From a virus: DNA of 50,102 bases. The translations under genes were made by a program, and so were the position numbers. The stretch lies in IMG/VR virus record IMGVR_UViG_3300049460_000097, positions 1 through 50,102 of that record. One strand, 5' to 3'. The notes beneath the pieces are model-generated. The model had not been told where the DNA came from. It did not search any database and worked only from the letters and a program-made list of their open reading frames with translations. This document shows, in pieces, positions 46,992 through 50,102 of this stretch. Each line of letters starts with the position of its first letter. The first letter of the stretch is position 1.

Positions 46992-47194
46992 CGGATGCTC
47001 AAATCTATGCCGCAGCCGGGCGCATCATGCAGATCGCCATGGGCAAAGAAAAGGTCAGCCGAGGACGCGGGCGCAAGTCCATCATCAACTGGAAGGCCGA
47101 TGAAGACCCGCTTGCATATTGGTGCGGCGTCGAGGCCATTGTGTCTCTGGTCGACCTCTCCAAACTGGAGGGCTCTTCCCATGCAAAAGATTGA
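46988..47194 (+). CDS. Small hypothetical early protein
   Basis: A 68-residue protein starting MTDAQIYAAAGRIMQIAMGK. The basic run VSRGRGRKSIINWKADEDP may contact nucleic acid. Coupled by ATGA to the previous gene and overlapping the next by 14 bases. Confidence 0.55.
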   Translation: MTDAQIYAAAGRIMQIAMGKEKVSRGRGRKSIINWKADEDPLAYWCGVEAIVSLVDLSKLEGSSHAKD

Positions 47195-47639
47195 AGAGCT
47201 CATTGCAGCGCTTGAAACAGCCGATGGGCCGAGCCGGGAGTTGGATGCACAGATCTGGTTGCTCTTCACCGAGGGCGCGACCAGACGCACGCAACATGTC
47301 GTCTCTGCCACGGGGGCATGGGCTCCATATGATATCGATGAAACTCGCGATAGCACTGGTCGATTGATCATCGGCCCAGCCTACACCTCCTCCATCGACG
47401 CCGCCGTTGCTCTGGTAGGGCGCGCGTTGCCTGACTGGCGCATCGAAAATCTCTGTGAATGGGACGCCGAAATCCTTCGAGATCAAGGCCCCTGGATGTG
47501 TGACCTCGTACAGCGCCGGCTCGAATTCTTCGATCGTCAATCAGCCAAATGCTCGCACGCACCGACTGCCGCGCTCGCCCTCATCATCGCCCTCCTCAAG
47601 GCTAAGCTCTCTCAGGAGAAGAACAATGCCGATAAGTGA
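47181..47639 (+). CDS. Phage ABA-sandwich domain protein
   Basis: A 152-residue protein with PAYTSSIDAAVALVGRALPD, the mark of the phage ABA sandwich domain common in early operons; SRELDAQIWLLFTEGATRR fits its beginning, and the final ~25 residues (HAPTAALALIIALLKAKLSQ) the usual end of this protein type. Role unknown. Confidence 0.75.
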   Translation: MQKIEELIAALETADGPSRELDAQIWLLFTEGATRRTQHVVSATGAWAPYDIDETRDSTGRLIIGPAYTSSIDAAVALVGRALPDWRIENLCEWDAEILRDQGPWMCDLVQRRLEFFDRQSAKCSHAPTAALALIIALLKAKLSQEKNNADK

Positions 47640-48393
47640 AAAGCCTATAGCTCACCTTGTTTGGCTTCAGGGCCGTCTCGCGCCAGACGATGTCGAAGAC
47701 TACTACGAGGTGGCTCGCCCTGGCGACACATCCGTTGATGGTTCGGACCCGTTTCCGGTTTACCGTGCCTCCCCCTCCGATGCTGAACGGCATGAGAGGG
47801 CGGTACCGGTCGGATGGTTCAATCTTCCCAATGAGCAGCACGGCTATCAGCAAGTCTCTACAGAATTCAATGGTGCGTCCGGAACGGTCCCGCTCTACGC
47901 CGCCCCATCCATACCCGCAGGGGGACAAGAGCCGGTGGCCGTGAAGGAGTGCGACAAGCTTCGCATATTGTTGTCTGACGCGTACGTCTGCGGCGCGACT
48001 TGGTACAGCACCCACCATGGTTTCGGCGCAGATCTTCGGCAATCTGCCATTGATTACGCACAGAAGTGGTCGTCGGAACCAATCCTCTCCACCTCCCAAA
48101 GCGACCCTGCACCCGAAACAATAGTGAGCGGGATTGAAGCGGAGCGCGTCCGCCTGTGGAATGAGAACCGCGATATCCGCGCCTCAATTGATGTAGAGAG
48201 ATCTGTCACCGACAGCATGCGTATCGAGCGGGATATCGCGCTTACGGCGCTACAATCGATAGCCTCCGCTCATGATTGCGGATGCAAGCCATCTTGCAAG
48301 TGCAATACGCAGGAAAGCTTGGAGATAGAGGTTGAGGCGTTGCGTGACATCGCCAAGTCAGCCATTGCGCGCCTTGCAACGGAGGGCAATTAG
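47626..48393 (+). CDS. Hypothetical early protein, modular
   Basis: A 255-residue protein starting MPISEKPIAHLVWLQGRLAP. The first ~100 residues follow a pattern of phage proteins that end in VPLYAAPSIPAGG, with segments VARPGDTSVDGSDPFPVYRA and GWFNLPNEQHGYQQVS. The C-terminal part is helical with a small cysteine cluster (CGCKPSCKC). The overlap with the previous gene is 14 bases. Function unknown. Confidence 0.6.
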   Translation: MPISEKPIAHLVWLQGRLAPDDVEDYYEVARPGDTSVDGSDPFPVYRASPSDAERHERAVPVGWFNLPNEQHGYQQVSTEFNGASGTVPLYAAPSIPAGGQEPVAVKECDKLRILLSDAYVCGATWYSTHHGFGADLRQSAIDYAQKWSSEPILSTSQSDPAPETIVSGIEAERVRLWNENRDIRASIDVERSVTDSMRIERDIALTALQSIASAHDCGCKPSCKCNTQESLEIEVEALRDIAKSAIARLATEGN

Positions 48394-48897
48394 ATGCGCG
48401 TGCTTGAAAAACGACGCGGCTACTTCCGTGGCACCCATAAGGGTGGCGAGATTGAGATTGAACGGGATTACGACATTCCGGAGCGCAAGTTCTACATCCG
48501 TGTCATATGGAAGGATGGCGGCTATCTTTACGACGGATACTCGCCTGTTGGTGTAGAAACCATGGCCGAGGCCAAGCGGGAAGCCATCAGAGGCGCTTGC
48601 CTTGACGCACCCACGCCCGCACCGAGGGAAGACCACGCACCCGAGATAGCCGCGCTTAGGGCTGAGAACGAGCTCCTAGGCTATGCGAACGTCTACCGCA
48701 TCAAGGGCGCCCTTGAGCTTGGGTCTACTGATATCGACAATCTCGAAGATGTCGAACCTTGGGCGAAGGACTTTGAAGAGCATGTGGGCATAGCCGAGAT
48801 TAGGCTTCTGCCCGACACGGCCGGAAAATCAGGCCCTGAAGTTCGCGCCGCCCTCCGCACCACAGATGAACAAGAGGGGCGGAATGATGGATATTGA
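48394..48897 (+). CDS. Hypothetical early protein
   Basis: A 167-residue protein starting MRVLEKRRGYFRGTHKGGEI. The first ~70 residues form a beta-rich domain (IERDYDIPERKFYIRVIWKD, GGYLYDGYSPVGVETMAEAK), the rest is helical and acidic. It begins right after the previous stop. No family recognised. Confidence 0.55.
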   Translation: MRVLEKRRGYFRGTHKGGEIEIERDYDIPERKFYIRVIWKDGGYLYDGYSPVGVETMAEAKREAIRGACLDAPTPAPREDHAPEIAALRAENELLGYANVYRIKGALELGSTDIDNLEDVEPWAKDFEEHVGIAEIRLLPDTAGKSGPEVRAALRTTDEQEGRNDGY

Positions 48898-49111
48898 ACC
48901 CACCGATGAAGAACGCAGAGCGATTGCTTCGTTGCGTCGCCTAGCCCGTCGATGGCCAGAGAGCCTCTGGTTATTCTCCGCTTCAGGAAATCTGATGGTA
49001 ATGCGTGCGAGACAGGACGGTTCCCACGCAAAGTTGTCAAACAACGGCGTTGATCCCGATTACATCCTTGGTCAGATATACGGCATACCAAACGACGGGG
49101 GAGATTGGTGA
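48884..49111 (+). CDS. Small hypothetical early protein
   Basis: A 75-residue protein starting at the double ATG 48884/48887 (MMDIEPTDEERRAIASLRRL), with AAGAGGGGC upstream. It has a helical first half and LWLFSASGNLMVMRARQDGS. It overlaps both neighbours. No family recognised. Confidence 0.55.
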   Translation: MMDIEPTDEERRAIASLRRLARRWPESLWLFSASGNLMVMRARQDGSHAKLSNNGVDPDYILGQIYGIPNDGGDW

Positions 49112-49386
49112 TGGTTGATATCGTGAACCGACTACGCGAAGTGGCCGAGATCGAAACCGGGTTGCTCTATTCTCGCCGGCAGATGCTGAAAGATGCCGCC
49201 GACGAAATCACCAGTCTCCGCTCCGAACGCGATGCAGCCGAGGCCATGTGCGACGAGATGGCGAAGGCAATTGAGGAAGCCAAGTTTGCGCTTTTCTCCG
49301 GCGATATGACAATCAAGGATCGAGCCGACCAATCGATGCGCGTGGCCCTCGACGCGTACCGCAAAGCGCAGGAGGTGGGGAAATGA
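49111..49386 (+). CDS. Coiled-coil early protein
   Basis: A 91-residue protein starting MVDIVNRLREVAEIETGLLY, probably a helical, coiled-coil protein (ITSLRSERDAAEAMCDEMAK). This type occurs as a short hypothetical protein in many phages. It begins on the previous stop (TGATG) and is coupled to the MazG-like gene. Confidence 0.6.
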   Translation: MVDIVNRLREVAEIETGLLYSRRQMLKDAADEITSLRSERDAAEAMCDEMAKAIEEAKFALFSGDMTIKDRADQSMRVALDAYRKAQEVGK

Positions 49387-49766
49387 GCATTACCCTTTGG
49401 AAGCCAGAGCCCGACGTCATCATTCACCAGGCGCTCGGTAAAGCATGTGAGGAAGCCAGCGAGCTTGCGAACATTCTCGCCCGATGCCTTATTCAGGGCC
49501 TTGACCAAAGCGAGCCTGTCAGCGGTAAGCCTAACCGACAGGCCTTGTTCGAAGAGATCGCTGACCTTGATGCGGCAGTCCAGTGGCTGCGCGAGTTGGT
49601 CAACGATGAGTATGACGGCAATCGAGCAGATCGCAAGCTGAACGGGTTTCGGCGCTGGCAGCGCATGCTTGAAGAAGACATGCAGCCCAAGCCTTTCTCC
49701 CTCTCCGAATCCTCCCCCAATCCTTTGCAAGAACAAATAGCCAACATCGGCAAGGAGGGCGGATGA
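49383..49766 (+). CDS. MazG-like nucleotide pyrophosphohydrolase-like protein
   Basis: A 127-residue all-alpha protein. KACEEASELANILARCLIQG and EEIADLDAAVQWLRELV match the metal-binding ExxE...ExxD pattern of MazG-like NTP pyrophosphohydrolases. Phage MazG homologues may adjust nucleotide or (p)ppGpp pools in the host; the substrate here is not known. It is coupled by ATGA on both sides. Confidence 0.6.
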   Translation: MSITLWKPEPDVIIHQALGKACEEASELANILARCLIQGLDQSEPVSGKPNRQALFEEIADLDAAVQWLRELVNDEYDGNRADRKLNGFRRWQRMLEEDMQPKPFSLSESSPNPLQEQIANIGKEGG

Positions 49767-50002
49767 CAGCCTCAGCCCTCGTCAAGCAATCGGATCTGAA
49801 ACGCATGGCCCAGATCGCCAAGCGCGAGGGAGTCACAGTGTGGATCGAGAAAAACGGCCAGCGCATCGGGGTTTCCCCCGATATCCAAGATATCCACAGG
49901 CAAGAGCCTGTTGACCCGAACCCAGAAGACTTCACGTCATTAGCTGAATGGCAGGCGTGGAGAGACCAGGAACGTGCTCGTGAAGCTAAAAGGCATTCAT
50001 AA
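49763..50002 (+). CDS. Small protein overlapping integrase start
   Basis: A 79-residue protein (MTASALVKQSDLKRMAQIAK, VTVWIEKNGQRIGVSPDIQD, DFTSLAEWQAWRDQERAREA). It is basic and resembles recurring short proteins found just before integrase genes; an excisionase or regulatory role is possible but there is no clear winged-helix motif. Its end overlaps the integrase start by 23 bases; the stop is at 50000-50002, equal to 33-35 in the left copy. Confidence 0.6.
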   Translation: MTASALVKQSDLKRMAQIAKREGVTVWIEKNGQRIGVSPDIQDIHRQEPVDPNPEDFTSLAEWQAWRDQERAREAKRHS

Positions 50003-50102
50003 GGTCAAGCGCAAGCTGGCGAACGAGGATATCCGCGTCCACTATTACGCTTGGCGCGGCGGTCCCAGAATGGTGTCCGCGCCAGGCACAGAGGCATTCT
50101 CG
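49968..50102. repeat. Right copy of 135-bp terminal direct repeat
   Basis: Identical to bases 1-135 apart from G at 50081 in place of C at 114. Joining the copies gives a circle of 49,967 bp. The difference changes one codon in the integrase (Ala GCC at 112-114 versus Ala GCG), so it is silent. Confidence 0.95.
49980..50102 (+). CDS. int: Integrase 5' end, partial (same gene as 13-1071)
   Basis: First 41 codons of the integrase, starting at GTG 49980, equal to GTG 13. The gene is cut by the end of the window and continues at position 136 of the circular genome. It is not a second gene. Confidence 0.93.
   Translation, partial: MKLKGIHKVKRKLANEDIRVHYYAWRGGPRMVSAPGTEAFS

Noticed and set aside
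49980-50102. A second integrase gene
   Set aside because: It is the repeated end of a circular genome, the same gene as 13-1071.

Overview
The window holds one complete temperate bacteriophage genome of about 49,967 bp, written as a linear sequence. The first 135 bases recur at the end (1-135 = 49968-50102, with one C/G difference at 114/50081), so the sequence closes into a circle inside the integrase gene. An uninterrupted attP (the 3' half of a tRNA-Arg(UCU) gene flanked by candidate integrase arm sites) lies between phage genes, so this is the excised, virion or circular-assembly form and not an integrated prophage with host flanks. The host is probably an alphaproteobacterium of the Rhizobiales. 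The reasons are a GapR/DUF2312 domain, DUF2280 and DUF1515-like proteins, and overall base composition; no host gene is present to prove it.

Layout. (i) 13-1784 (+): integrase, attP and a zinc-ribbon protein. (ii) 1938-3756 (-): lysis cassette (DUF1515-like membrane protein, a 30-residue membrane peptide, Rz1, Rz, GH24 endolysin, holin-like protein). (iii) 3882-4682 (+): a SAM methyltransferase moron, tail-to-tail with the tailspike gene (4683-6959, -). (iv) 7036-7508 (+): two small membrane proteins, also moron-like. (v) 7465-28040 (-): podovirus-type virion module, reading on the minus strand from small terminase, large terminase, portal, scaffold and major capsid to tail tubular proteins A and B and three large internal virion proteins, one carrying both a transglycosylase and an M15 peptidase domain. 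(vi) 28057-30570 (-): small late genes, some probably virion-associated. (vii) 30571-30924: a gene-poor control region with a promoter followed by two terminators, directly downstream of a possible antiterminator gene. (viii) 30925-38633 (-): early-left genes: a stand-alone GGQ release-factor-like domain, LuxR-type HTH, replication-like proteins, DUF1064 nuclease-like protein, adenine methyltransferase, a GapR fusion protein and a Cro/YdaS-like regulator. (ix) 38634-39611: the genetic switch, with an S24-type CI repressor and four copies of a 17-bp operator in two pairs. (x) 39612-50002 (+): early-right operon with an XRE regulator, a DUF6745-like protein with 26 four-residue repeats, Gp157, Bet/RecT, NinB, a dioxygenase-like protein, an Arr-like ADP-ribosyltransferase, HNH, many small accessory genes and a MazG-like protein, running into the integrase.

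How it fits together. CI probably represses two outward promoters (PL for the minus-strand block, PR for the plus-strand block) through shared operators. The leftward transcript delivers DNA-modification, replication and control proteins; a Q-like antitermination step at about 30.6-30.9 kb could then open the virion and lysis genes. The rightward transcript delivers recombination and host-manipulation proteins and the integrase. No phage RNA polymerase, DNA polymerase or replicative helicase was recognised, so host machinery must be used. Genes are packed with ATGA/TGATG stop-start overlaps in both directions. The most unusual items are the 26-unit XAAT repeat, the isolated GGQ domain, the GapR fusion, the Arr-like protein and the mirrored operator/promoter modules.
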